Source: Cunninghamia lanceolata
Taxonomy: Eukaryota > Streptophyta > Pinopsida > Cupressales > Cupressaceae
DNA: 64,000 nt
Direction of reading: 5' to 3'
NCBI GenBank assembly: GCA_027924645.1
Contig: BSBN01001687.1
Span: 1-64,000 of the forward strand
Position numbers and translations under genes: made by a program. This document shows positions 35,045-46,154 of this stretch, piece after piece. Position 1 is the stretch's first letter. Each line of letters starts with the position of its first letter. The notes below the pieces were generated by a model. It had not been told where the DNA came from and did no database searches. It saw only the letters and a list, made by a program, of their open reading frames with translations.

Positions 35045-36843
35045 TTAGTTTAGAGAAGGAGGGGTAATTACCCCTAACTTTTTTCTAAGATATTCAAAAG
35101 TATTCTTAGGCAGAGGCCTAGTGAAAATATCTACAATCTGATTCTTTGTAGACACATACTCCATCTTGACTTCCTTCTTTGTCACCTTTTCTCTCAAAAA
35201 ATGATACCTTATAGATATGTGCTTTGTTCTTGAGTGCATCACTAGATTCTTTGAAATGTTTATGGCACTTGTATTATCACAAAATATTGCAATTGGGTCT
35301 TCATACACAACTCTTATGTCCTTTAATGTCTGCTTCATCTATAACACTTGAGTGCAGCAACAAGATGTTGCAATATACTTTGCTTTTGCAATGGATAAAG
35401 AAATTGAATCTTGCTTCTTGCTCAACCATGAAACCAATCTATTTCCCAAGAAGAAGGCACCTCCACTTGTACTTTTCTTGTAATCAATATCTTTGGCCCA
35501 ATCTACATCTGTATAAGCACTGAGAGTGAAATCATTGTCTTTTGGATACCATAAGCCATGATCTGATGTGCCTTTCAAGTACCTTAGTATTTTCTTAACT
35601 GCCATCACATGTGATTCTCTTAGATCTTCCTAAAATCTTGCTACAAGACACATTACATGCATTATATCAATTTTGGTTTGAGTTAGATAAAGTAATCCTC
35701 CAATCATTGATCTGTACCTTTTCTAATCAGTCTTAGGTGATTCATTAGTTTTGCTTAACTTGCAGCCAGTCACCATGGGAGTACATACAGTTTAGAGTCT
35801 TTCATCTCAAACTTCTTGAACAACTCTTTCACATACTTAGATTGAGATATGAAGATTCCTTTATCTGATTGATTAATTTATAGACCCAAAAAGAAATTCA
35901 TTTCACCAAACATAGACATCTCAAACTCATTTTGCATTTCCCCTACAAATTTCATGCAAATACCTTCATTGCCTCCAAATATAATGTCATCAACAAAAAC
36001 TACAACAATCAGAATCTTATTATCATTGATTTTGAAATACAGATTGATGTCTGTAGTGCCTTTACTGAACCCTAATTGTAACAAATATTTGTCTAACCTT
36101 GCATACCAGGCTCTGGGGGCTTGTTTCAGTCCATACAAGGTCTTCTTCAATCTGCATACCATATCACCTTGGCTTGACAACTGAAATCCTTTTGATTGCT
36201 CAATGTAAACTTCCTCTTCCAATTCACCAGTCAAGAATGCAAACTTCACATCCATCTGATACACTTTGAAGTCTTTGTGAGCTGCAAATACCAAAAATAT
36301 TTTGATTGCTTCAATCCTAGCCATTGGAGCAAAAGTCTCTTCAAAATCTATTCCTTCAATTTGAGAATATCCTTTGCACACAAGCCTTGCTTTGTTTCTT
36401 ACAACTTCTCCATTTTCATTTAGCTTGTTTCTGAAGACCCATTTAGTTACAATGACATTCTTATCAACAGGTCTAGGAACTAATTCCCAAGTTTGATTCT
36501 TCTCTATCTACATCAGCTCTTTTTCCATGGATTTTACCCAATTTTCATCATTGCAGGCTTCATTCACAATTTTTGGTTCAACCTTTGAAAGCAAATAGTA
36601 ATTCACTTGTTCGTCTGTAGCTCTTTTCCTTGTCAACACTCCTTTGTTTTTGTCACCTATAATTTGTTCTTTAGAATAATTAATCCTAACATACCTAGGA
36701 GTCTTTACAACGCTTTCTAAAGCCTCCTCTTCATCCTGACTGTCTTCTTGCTCAACTTTTTCTTCATTCACTATAGTCATAGGTTCATCTGATTCATAGC
36801 AACTCATATCTGATATTCTTTCCCTTCCTTCGTCCACCTTCAC
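35045..36843 (-). pseudogene. P1 reverse transcriptase and RNase H
   Basis: A linker (36,843-36,508) ends in EACNDENWVKSMEKELM, the usual RT lead-in of copia. RT (36,381-35,878) shows [46 protein letters not shown] and the catalytic FVDDIIFGG. RNase H (35,608-35,045) shows YTDVDWAKD, STSGGAFFLGNRLVSW, FCDNTSAINISKN and SIRYHFLREKV, with D, E and D positions recognisable although the expected E of the second box reads K (AKAKYIA). Stops at about 35,880 and 35,340 and frame changes break it. Confidence 0.9.
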
Positions 36844-36885
36844 ATTAGCACTCTCAACAATCTTTTTTAGTCTCTTATTGTAGCA

Positions 36886-38040
36886 CTAGTAGGCCTTACT
36901 CTTGGTAGAGTATCCAAGAAAAATTCCTTCATCACATCTAGCATCAAACTTACCTAGTTCTTCATCTTTCCTGACATAACATTTGCTTCCAAAAACTTTG
37001 AAATACTTCACTCTAGGAACCCTTTCATACCATAGTTCAAAAGGAGTTTTAGATTTGTTACCTTTCACTTGAACTCTGTTTAGGATGTACACAACAGTAT
37101 GTATGGCTTCTCTCTAGTATACTTTCGATAGGTTAGCTTCCTTTAACATAGTCCTGGCAGCCTCTTGAACTATTCTATTCTTTCTTTCAACAACTCCATT
37201 CTGTTGAGGAATCCTAGGTGTAGACAATTGTCTCTTTATCCCTTGTTCTTCATAGAAAATATTGAATTCATTTGATGTGAACTCACCTCTTCTATCAGAC
37301 CTTAAGCATTTGATCCTTAATTCTAACTCATTCTCAACCATTACCTTGAAAACTTTGAACTTGTCTAGGGCTTCAAATTTTTCTTTTAGAAAAGTGACCC
37401 AAGTCAGTCTAGAATAATCATCAATAAGAAACATAAAATACCTATCACCTTGCAAACTTCTTGTTCTTGTGGGACCACACAAATCTGTATGTACTAACTC
37501 CAACAATCCAGTAGAAAATTATTCTTTGCTTTTGAAACTTGTTCTTGTCTATTTCCCAAATTGACACTCCTTGCAAATGGTGTTGGCAAGCTTCACAAGT
37601 TTAGGTAGATCTCTTACAGTCTATATAGAGCTTATCTTCACCAAATTGTAAAAATTGATATGACACATCCTTTTGTGCCACAACCAACTCTCATCTATCT
37701 GAGCCACTAAATAATAATCATTAGTTCCTTTTAATTGGTAAATGTTACCTTTGGTCTTCTTACTGGTAGCAATCACTATTTTGAAACTTTCCATGATCTT
37801 GCACCCATTGTCTTTGAATCTCAGATCATAACCTTTGTCACACATCTGACCCACACTCAAAATATTATGTTTTAAACCCTTCACATATAGGACATTATCA
37901 GTGTTATGCTTACCATCAAAAGAAATAGATCCTTTTCTACAAATCTTACCAGTTGCATTATCTCCAAACCTAACCAGTCCTCCATCATACTTTTCCAAAC
38001 TTACAAACTTACTTTTATCACCATCATGTGATGTGAGCAT
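36886..38040 (-). pseudogene. P1 integrase with GAG-pre-integrase region
   Basis: From the right: protease end (active site IIDSGCSHHM just upstream at about 38,060-38,030), then the pre-integrase zinc part SWLWHKRMCHINFYNL, then the core (37,506-37,114) with HTDLCGPTRTRSL, DYSRLTWVTFLKEK, RSDRRGEFTSNEF and QQNGVVERKNR, giving the D, D, E triad in the usual DDE spacing. The C-terminal block (37,092-36,886) reads TPFELWYERVPRVKYFKVFGSKCYV. Stops separate the blocks, but no domain is missing. Confidence 0.9.
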
Positions 38041-38078
38041 CCACTATCAATAATCCATTCATTCTTATCATTTTCAAC

Positions 38079-39044
38079 CTAAACAGCTAAAGCCCTTTCT
38101 TCCACTAGTTTTTCTTCCTTCACACAGCTAGCAGGATTAGTAGACACGGGCTCTTCTTTAATTGCAATAAACAAGCACTCATTTGCACTAGTATTAGCAT
38201 CATCAGATTCATCATTTGTCACACCTTCATCATCAAGATCTCTAACATAATAGTATTTCTTTGGAACTCTAAGTCTACTTTCAAATTTCTTTATATTCCT
38301 TTCAATTCTCTTCGAACACCTAGAGGCATAGTGACCTACTTTACCACATGAAAAACATTTGAAAGATAATTTGCCTTTAAACTTACTGGTACCTCTTTGC
38401 AGTCTGTCAACAAAGTTGGCTTCAATTTCATCAAGTTTCACCTTGTACTTCTCAACTCTGGAGATCTTCTCTGAACTACTAGCTTTGAAAGCAAACTCAA
38501 CCTTCGGAAAAGCATCACCAAATTCTCTCATCTCAAAAGTTGTAAGCTTTCCTAGCAACTGATCCTTGGAGACATCTTGTATAGTCATCACTTCTTCAAT
38601 TGTAGCTACCTTGTGACTGTAGGACTTAGGTAATGACCTAAGAATTTTCATCAAAACTTCCTTTTCATCAATAGTTCTTCCCATACCTTTTATTCCATTG
38701 ACAAGTTCATTGACTTTTTGCATGTAGGCTATTATGTTTTCATCTTCGCTCATCTTTAAACCCTCATATTTCGCTTTCAGGCCTTTTAATTTGGCTCTTT
38801 TTATAGAGTCATCTCCTTCATATAGATTTTTCATCTTATCCAAGACTTCATTTGCAAAATCTAGATCCATGACCTTTATCAACTCACTGTCAAATAAGGC
38901 ACTTAACAGAGCATTTCTAGCTTTTATATTCAAGTCATATTCTTTGATTTCATCTTCAGTTTGCAAACCATTCTGAGGAAATATATACTTTGTCTCTATC
39001 GCTTTCCACACTCTATAACCAAGACTAAGGAGATGGTTTTTCAT
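38079..39044 (-). pseudogene. P1 gag
   Basis: 321 codons of copia-type gag (UBN2 family layout) with YEGLKMSEDENIIAYMQKVNELV and KILRSLPKSYSHKVATIEE, followed by a CCHC zinc knuckle CFSCGKVGHYASRC near 38,325-38,370. The natural start is probably further right, between 39,044 and the primer site at 39,163, where a frameshift and a stop interrupt an N-terminal block related to WNKLCFMKGM. The stop at 38,079 is followed in frame by the protease DSGC, so gag and pol were one ORF. Confidence 0.9.
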
Positions 39045-39151
39045 TCATACCTTTCATAAAGCATAATTTGTTCCATCAAACTATAGAGCTTCCTTCCTGT
39101 AAGACATCCTGGATCTTCCTCAAGTGGTTAGGCTTTCTTCCAAGGAACCTT

Positions 39152-39163
39152 GCTCTGATACCA
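39152..39163 (-). other. Primer-binding site of P1 (initiator tRNA-Met type)
   Basis: TGGTATCAGAGC on the minus strand, two bases after the 5' LTR end (CATTTCAACA). Confidence 0.92.
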
Positions 39164-39165
39164 AT

Positions 39166-40230
39166 TGTTGAAATGCACAAGACAACTAAGAGGGGGAGGG
39201 GTGAATTAGTTGTCTCTAAAACTTTAACAACTTATGAGCATCCACACATCAATTACTGTTATTAAGATTTAACCATGAAAACATGAAACCAGAAGCTCAA
39301 CACAATAACACATGAGACACATGAGACACCAAATTTTTTATGTGGAAAACCCTGTAAGAGAAAAACCACGGTGGGTGTTAGCCCACAAAATAAATAAGTT
39401 ATAGAAATACTAAAAAATAGAGGCTTGTTGCCTTAGGGCTCACTGCAAATGTTAGGGCTCACTACCAAGATCTGCTCACTGCCAAGGGTTGGCTCACTGC
39501 CAAGGGTTAGTGAACTGATTTGATATTATCTACTTCATGCCTGGGTTCAGTTCTATTGAAGCACAGTTTGACTCCTTTGCTCTGCTCTTTCTAAACCTTC
39601 ACACTTATCTTTTTGTTTTCACACCTACATATTTTTTGCACCTACATAACATGCTTTTATACAATTCATCAACCTTGGAATGTACATCAAGGTCGGCATT
39701 ACATTCATCAACCATTGGAACAATCTCCAAGGTCGGTATTACAAACATACATAGAAATAGGTCTAGACCTAAACAATATTATCTAAGAGAAAGATGTATG
39801 TGGATCACGTTATGCCTTAGCTAGGACTCAAATGCAATCTTCCATGCCACAACATGCTTCCACAATCTTTAATGTATCTCTGCAAGTGATGAAAACAACC
39901 AGGTCAGCCAAGATTGGTGTTAACACTAAGTCTTCTAAGAACAGTCTTCATCTATGATCCAAATTTCTCTTTGTTGACCAATCCAAATGTAGGAACACGA
40001 TTAGGAGACATCCAAAAGCACATTGTAATCACCAAGAACATCCGCACAACCTCTGATCACTTTGTTAAGAAGATTCTTCAAATCGGAGCACTTAAGCAAC
40101 ATTGTTGGTCACTGTCATAAAGAAAAGATTGCTTGCAGACTACCAAATCATGAACCATTGGATTTGAAAGCACTTATCATCAATACAAACTTAATTTCAG
40201 AACCACAGACTGAGAAACTTCAATGCAGAG
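39166..40230 (-). repeat. 5' LTR of P1, part next to gag
   Basis: Plus-strand text starts TGTTGAAATGCACAAG and follows the 3' LTR at 33,288 until CAATGCAGAG at 40,230, where element Q interrupts it. Confidence 0.9.
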
Positions 40231-41456
40231 TGTTGGGATAGGAAAATTTAAAATTTTCTTATATTCCTACCCACCCATGTCCGACCAAATCAGAAAACAT
40301 TACACCCAAAATCATAATAATAACTGGTATATCCCATAAAAATCACATGACTTTCATCACAAATGGGTGTCTCACCCCTCAAACTGTAATGTAATGAAGG
40401 GCTTCAGCTCCTTAATTTTGGCAAGATTTTGGTATATTATTTATACCAATCCATGATCTTTTGAAATGGGCTAAATGTGTATCGGCAAAAGAGCTATGGT
40501 CAGAGAGAGTTTCAGAGATCTCCGATGAGAGGAGTAACACTGATGACCCTTCATCAGAGATAGAATTCCTAGTCACACCAATTTAATCAAAAGTCAGGAC
40601 TATCGGCATAAGAAAGCACTATCGGGGAATACTCCAACCCCCCCCCGCCGACAATATAGATCACATCGATGAAGGAGTTTATTATGACTCTTGCCGAGCT
40701 ACCCATAGAACCGGCAAAACTAATAATCATCGGGGAGAGATGCACATCGGGGAAAGAAATTAAAGTATCTCTGACTTCTCAATGTCTCAACTATAAAGCG
40801 GCATTATTTCGGCTTGAGTCACACTGATGTCTAGGAAGGATAAAACCATCGGTGAAAGTAAACAAGTCGAAAGAAAAGCCTGCAAGTCTTACTGAACTGA
40901 TGGTCACGACGATGAAGGATATCAGTAACATACTACAATAATCACTCCGATGAAGGCTATGAGAAAGATATCAGGGAAACAACTATGATCGGGTAAATTG
41001 AATTAAGTCATCCTAATAACATGTGTTATTCTAATGATGATAATGGCCACGTTCATCGATAAGACTCTTACCGATACTCATATTAGAGACACTTAAGATA
41101 TCGGAATAAAATGTTATTCCCATGGTGATAAAGTCAGTTAGGCCAATGATAGCCATGCCCATTTCTATGTCGGGTAGACCTCAAAATATCTTGCCAATAC
41201 AAACTTATATATGTTTTTACAAAAGATGACATCGAGGAGACAAATGAAGGGTCACAGCGATTGATCCATATGCAAATGTTCGCGCCATAAGAAGATATTA
41301 AATCGCCCTGACATTACAAAAATCATACCAATGAAGGGAGTTATGACGATGTGACACCTCACAACAATCACGAAAATTAATACACTAGAACAATTAATTG
41401 TAGACAAGGAAGAAATCCTCTGAAGAACCATTCAAAATTACTGCAATTAGATTCAA
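40231..41456 (+). repeat. 5' non-coding part of Q, with ATCGGGGA and CGATGAAGG words
   Basis: No ORF. ATCGGGGA occurs at about 40,623, 40,733 and 40,750 (with ATCGGTGAAAG near 40,851), and GATGAAGG-type words at about 40,669, 40,912, 40,953, and AATGAAGG near 41,243 and 41,333. A C9 run lies near 40,640. CpG sites are retained. The layout resembles a U3 with repeated enhancer words; no TATA box was chosen. Confidence 0.45.
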
Positions 41457-41536
41457 ATGAATTGTCTAAGAGGAGCACATAAACGAGAACTCGGAGGAAA
41501 GGACAGAGGAGTCCAATTATCACATAACAGGTACAT

Positions 41537-41790
41537 ACTCAAAATCCTATGTGTGATAGACTACATTTTGAATTTTCCATCCATAATTGTAATGGAGACT
41601 CCAGTGAAAGGAAAGGGTAGAAAACAGCAGGGTGAGACTAGTAAACCCAAGAAACAAAAAATTACTCAAAATCCTATGTGTGATAGACTACATTTTGAAT
41701 TTTCCATCCATAATTGTAATGGAGACTCCAGTGAAAGGAAAGGGTAGAAAACAGCAGGGTGAGACTAGTAAACCCAAGAAACAAAAAATT
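41537..41790. repeat. Exact 127-base tandem duplication at the start of the Q gene
   Basis: The unit beginning ACTCAAAATCCTATGTGTG at 41,537 is repeated at 41,664 without any difference that I can see over its whole 127 bases. It includes the ATG and the first codons of the Q gene. As 127 is not a multiple of three, the first copy is out of frame with the rest, and only the second copy leads into the gene. Confidence 0.93.
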
Positions 41791-44708
41791 GACAAAAGCC
41801 CTGATGAGAAAATAAAAGACAGGAAATTGAATCAAGACTTAATTGACCAATTGCCTGGATCAACTCCTAAAGCCTGAAGGTCTGCACAACTTAGGGAAGA
41901 AGTAGAGAAACTAGAAGACAAATGCAAATATCTTGGCAACATGTGGACTCCAATAAGAGATTATGAATTGTTCAAATTCTACTACAATAGAAGATTCAGG
42001 AATTTCCCAGTGTCTAACCCATGGTACTTGAATTTGGGCAAATTGGTCGTTCTTGATGTGTTTCTGAATGCAGAACTCCTCAAACTCCTGGCTAAGCAGT
42101 ATAATCCAAGCCTCAAGGCCATATGCAACCCACAAGGGGAACCTGTTATACATTTGTCTAAGAATGCCATTTGTTAAGTATTTAACTTAGATGATTTATG
42201 TATCGTTCCCATAGTTTATGAAGATTTGGACAAAGAATATTGGAGGATGGACACCACCTATAATGGATGGAGATTACCTATTCACAGGCCTAGGGCAGAA
42301 GGAGAAATAATGCCTCTTAATGATAATGATGGACCTCCATTCCATGTGTCATTATTTGAACCATATATATAGTACACTTATTAATCTATGGGCCAAGTCC
42401 TAAGGTCAGAGGTCCCTGATTTTATGACAATTCCTTTGATGATGATAGCCACAGACATCTAGTGTCACAATGCTAGGCAGTTTGACTATATTGCCTATGT
42501 TTTTGGAAGAATTGATTCTGGTTTGACTGCAATCAAGAACAATGCCCCATCAGTCTCTTTTGAACACTACTCACTCCTCATGCACATGGTGCTTTATTAT
42601 GGCCAGGAAATAGGATTATGGCCAAATGAATTCAGAGTTGCTCAAATGGACCAGAGGGGACAAAAGTCACCTATACAAATGTGGATGGGGATATGGGACA
42701 ACAGGTATGCCCATTCAAGTTATATTCATTTTGAAGAATACTGTGTAAAAGTGTTGTATAGATATTTCAGTCATCCTTGTGAATATTCATTGTTAAATGA
42801 AATAAAGAGGTTTCTCAGACCTAAATATTTTGGTGGTCCTCCTACTATTACCCACAACTGGGGAGACTAGTATTGTTTTGAGGATGCTACCATGGTCAGA
42901 GTTTATGGTTTTGAAGACACCCCATTTATATTGTCCAAGACAGTTCCTGACAGAATTGCCTACTTAGAGATAGTCAGGCAAATGAACTGCTCTAATGTGA
43001 TGCACTTGAGCTCCTATGACAAGCAATCCTTCATGCCTAGTACTCTATGCTTTGGAGATTTTACTGTGGTGTCAAAAGAGGGTTATGGTCTCATTATGGA
43101 TAAACTAATGCATTACAACATGAGATGTGCAGAAGTAAGAAAAGGATTTGATCCTGAGGGTTTCATTCATCTTGCTAGGAGAAAACAAAACCTCAGTGGA
43201 TATACACATGTCCCATATCCACATGATGACATTATCAGGAATATGGAAGAAACTGAAGTTGAATTAGTGATTGAGAAATATAATAGATAATTAGATGAGA
43301 AGAAGAGACAGCTTGTAGAGATAGAGTTGTCGTCCTCTGCTGATGAGGGATTTGCAGAAGAAGAAGAACCACATCAACAATCAACTATGATATCTAAACA
43401 AAAAATGCAATGCTATCAGTCTCCTGGTATAGAACATGATGAAGAGGGGCCTAATGATGAGGATCCAAGACAAGTAGCATATGATTCTTTTATTGTTGAT
43501 GATCAATTTATTCATTCTAAAGAATTTAAATCATTTTTGTATAAATGCAAGGGTAAAGAGATAAGGGAATTAGTTGATAATGTCACAGCTGACAATGAAA
43601 GACAATTAATTGATATGTTAAAAACAACAATGGATAGTGAATTGCAAGCTATGACTCCTAGTAAGGGTAGATAGTTGCTCAGAGAAGCAAGCGTTATGAT
43701 ATTTCCTGGCCTTGATTTGAATTCTGCTTTGGTTTTTGATATTTTTTGCATAATACAGATGACAAATATAAGCTCACTCCTGAGGGTGTCACAAAAGTGT
43801 ATATGGGCACCAAATATAACAACGATGAAAATTCACTAATGATATGGGCCTTGTACCCACCTCATAAGAAGACACCATTATATATACTGAAAAGGCTTTT
43901 GGGCATGTCATGACTTTGAAAGCAGGGGAAACTGACCCCTTGATTACTACAAAAATTGGCATAAATGTTGCAAAGTTGAACAAAGCACAGGCCCAGATGC
44001 TGATCAAAGAACAGGATGCATATAAACTGAGTTGTGAGAGATTAACCAAAGAAAATGATTTCTTAAAAGATACTATTAAGAATACCTTCGGAGGGTCAGT
44101 AAAAAGGTTAACTCAAGGAGAAAGCTCACAAAGCACCCAATCACCATCTATTGATCAGATAGCTCAAGTCCAGATTGACACACTTGCAACAGTGCTCCAG
44201 AATAGGCATGTTAACATGATGCATTGGATGAACAAGTTTTGGGATGTTTATTTTGAAAATTATAAAGTGATCCAAGAGCATGAGAGGCTCAACAACAGAC
44301 TGCAGGAAAGACTCCATGAGATACAAGGAAAGGATGTTTCTGACACTATAGGTATTTCTAGTGCAAAAGACTTAATTGAGAAGCATTAGAAATATTATGA
44401 CTAGCTTAAGAATGATGCCAAAGAATGTATTGAGGCTTCACAAACAGGAGTGCCCATGTTGTTCAGAAACGATAAAGAATTGAAGAGCAAAAGAGGAATG
44501 GAGTAAAGACTGTCAAGTGATGTTGCATGAAGCCTTAGGAGCTCTCAAGGACAAAGACTCTGCATCTGGGGAAGTCTGCAAGCATCTGGAAAAGATGGTA
44601 ACAATGGACGTGATCATGAGAAATGCCATTGAGTTCACTGATACACATTGCAGCCAGGAGTACTTGGATCACATTGCTCAGATATACATGTGGTTGAATA
44701 GAGCTTAA
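41719..44708 (+). pseudogene. Q gene, large ORF of unknown function with C-terminal coiled coil
   Basis: From ATG 41,719 one frame runs to 43,674 (about 650 codons) with eight in-frame stops (41,875; 42,175; 42,370; 42,382; 42,460; 42,868; 43,288; 43,672) and no frameshift. It then shifts to other frames (43,910-44,389 and 44,517-44,708). It begins with a Lys-rich stretch (PVKGKGRKQQGETSKPKKQK), followed by a large folded part rich in aromatic residues (ELFKFYYNRRFRNFPVSNPWY; HYSLLMHMVLYYGQEIGLW), an acidic linker and a coiled coil (KLSCERLTKENDFLKDTIKN; EHERLNNRLQERLHEIQ). No RT, protease, integrase, zinc knuckle or membrane segment is seen. I do not recognise the family. Confidence 0.6.
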
Positions 44709-45802
44709 GCATCATTATCTTTATTGTTGTTATATTAATCATGTTAATTCCCAAAAGACATTTTGAAGAGTTATGTCTCTTCATAAGTATTTCTATATAA
44801 GTTGAACATATGATGCTGAATTATCATTAGCAGTAGGATATAATACATGAAGTTTACAATGTTTTAAAAGACCATGTTGCAAGCATTATATTGAAGAAGT
44901 AAATTGAAGTTCTCTGATTCTATGGTTTTATTTTGGCATCAATTGTTTGTTAAGATTATTCAATTATATGGTTGTCTCTAGTTTAGTATTTCCTTGTTAT
45001 TCAAATTAATATATCAAGTATATATTTAATTTGTCAATGCACATTTGTTGTATTTGTGTGATTGGATTAATTGGTTTCCATTAGAGGAATTAAAATCCTT
45101 TTGATCAGTCACAGTAACCTAGACGTGTTAGTTTGGATCACTAAGAAGAATCATATAATTAAGATTGTCATTCTGTCTCCAAGTTGATATTGTTTGTTGT
45201 TCTTGTATATTTCATTCAATTGGTTCCTTCAAGAAAGGATTAAACTTCCTTCTGGTGAATAATAAGAAATCTGATTTTATCTATTGGATTATTAAGGAGA
45301 GTCTGTCAATCATTTCCCTGCATGTTTATACAAGTTATAAACTAAAGTATTGTGCCAAATAGTTAGAGTTGCTGCCCACTATAAGCCACTGGTCTTTGTC
45401 TTCCATTTGACCCTGTTTACCCAACAAGGCACTAGTCTTATTCAATTCATCATTTAAAAACCCTTTATTAGTTAAGCACAGTAGTAAATTTTACCTTGAT
45501 ATTGCTTATACAATTTATACCAATCATCCATCAAATATTAGATATATGATTAATTAGTAAGCTCTCATCTATTCTACACCATTTGCCACTGTAGGTAGAT
45601 CTATTTACTTAGTCAAATTACTTACACTCAATCTGCTTTAATTTTCAACGTTCACCCGCCTAGGTTTAGCAAGACCTAAAGTGTAGGGAGTCAACAAACC
45701 CTAAAGGTTGATTCTGTCGCGTTAGTTCAAAAATGTTGTAAATCTAAGCAAAGAGCTTGGCATCCTCTTAGAATTAGCAACCTGCATTTTTGAGACCTAA
45801 CA
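44709..45802 (+). other. 3' non-coding part of Q, no gene
   Basis: AT-rich sequence without a supported ORF. It ends in a GTTAGTTCAAAAATG...GAGACCTAACA block at the element border. Confidence 0.5.
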
Positions 45803-45807
45803 CGGAG

Positions 45808-46154
45808 GAATGCAGAGAAAAATACTTTCTCCCTGTCACCACTGAATACACAGAAAAAGTAGTTTTCACTCTAGTGAACATAACTCACTCAAATCTTCAT
45901 ACCGGAGGCTCAAACTTGGAACATAGCATCTTTAGACATGTCTCTAAATAACTTCCAATCTGCAGACAAGGATATTCATTATACAAGAAATGCAGAGCAA
46001 TCTACTGGATTGTTCTGTTGTATCAAGAGTACTTATTATCTTCGACACTTAACTCATTACAATCAAGCATCAAAATAGGAACACAGTCGACACCAATGAC
46101 AACACAGATATGTTGACATCAATGATAATACCGATTAGGCACATACTTGTAACA
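45808..46154 (-). repeat. 5' LTR of P1, outer part
   Basis: Resumes with GAATGCAGAGAAAAATACTTTC, matching 34,370 onward in the 3' LTR, and ends ACTTGTAACA before the TCTTC target copy. Confidence 0.9.

Larger units (their letters stand above)
40231..45802 (+). mobile_element. Element Q, pol-less gene-carrying insertion in the P1 LTR
   Basis: The insertion starts TGTTGGGATAGG and ends GAGACCTAACA, so it has TG...CA ends with a short TGTTRGG inverted repeat, and is flanked by CAGAG (40,226-40,230) and CGGAG (45,803-45,807), a five-base duplication with one mismatch. The interrupted P1 LTR resumes exactly at 45,808. It carries one long ORF on the plus strand (41,719-44,708) and no RT or integrase. 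I could not match its first 1.2 kb to its last 1.1 kb, so LTRs are not shown; an LTR-type element with very diverged or recombined ends, or another element class, remain possible. Confidence 0.75.
33288..46154 (-). mobile_element. Element P1, full-length Ty1/copia, minus strand, interrupted by Q
   Basis: LTRs at 33,288-34,719 (3') and at 39,166-40,230 plus 45,808-46,154 (5', split by Q). TCTTC at 33,283-33,287 and 46,155-46,159 is an exact target duplication. A polypurine tract, a tRNA-Met primer site and a gag-PR-INT-RT-RNH gene order on the minus strand define it as copia. P1 is inserted in the extra ORF of K, which continues on both sides. The LTRs differ at about 7 percent by eye over the first 270 bases. 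The left LTR starts TA instead of TG, one transition. Confidence 0.92.

Noticed and set aside
40231..45802. Q as a Helitron or cut-and-paste DNA transposon
   Set aside because: Helitrons make no target duplication, and the five-base duplication with TG...CA ends fits LTR-type integration better; the terminal inverted repeat is too short for known DNA transposon families with these ends. Not fully excluded.
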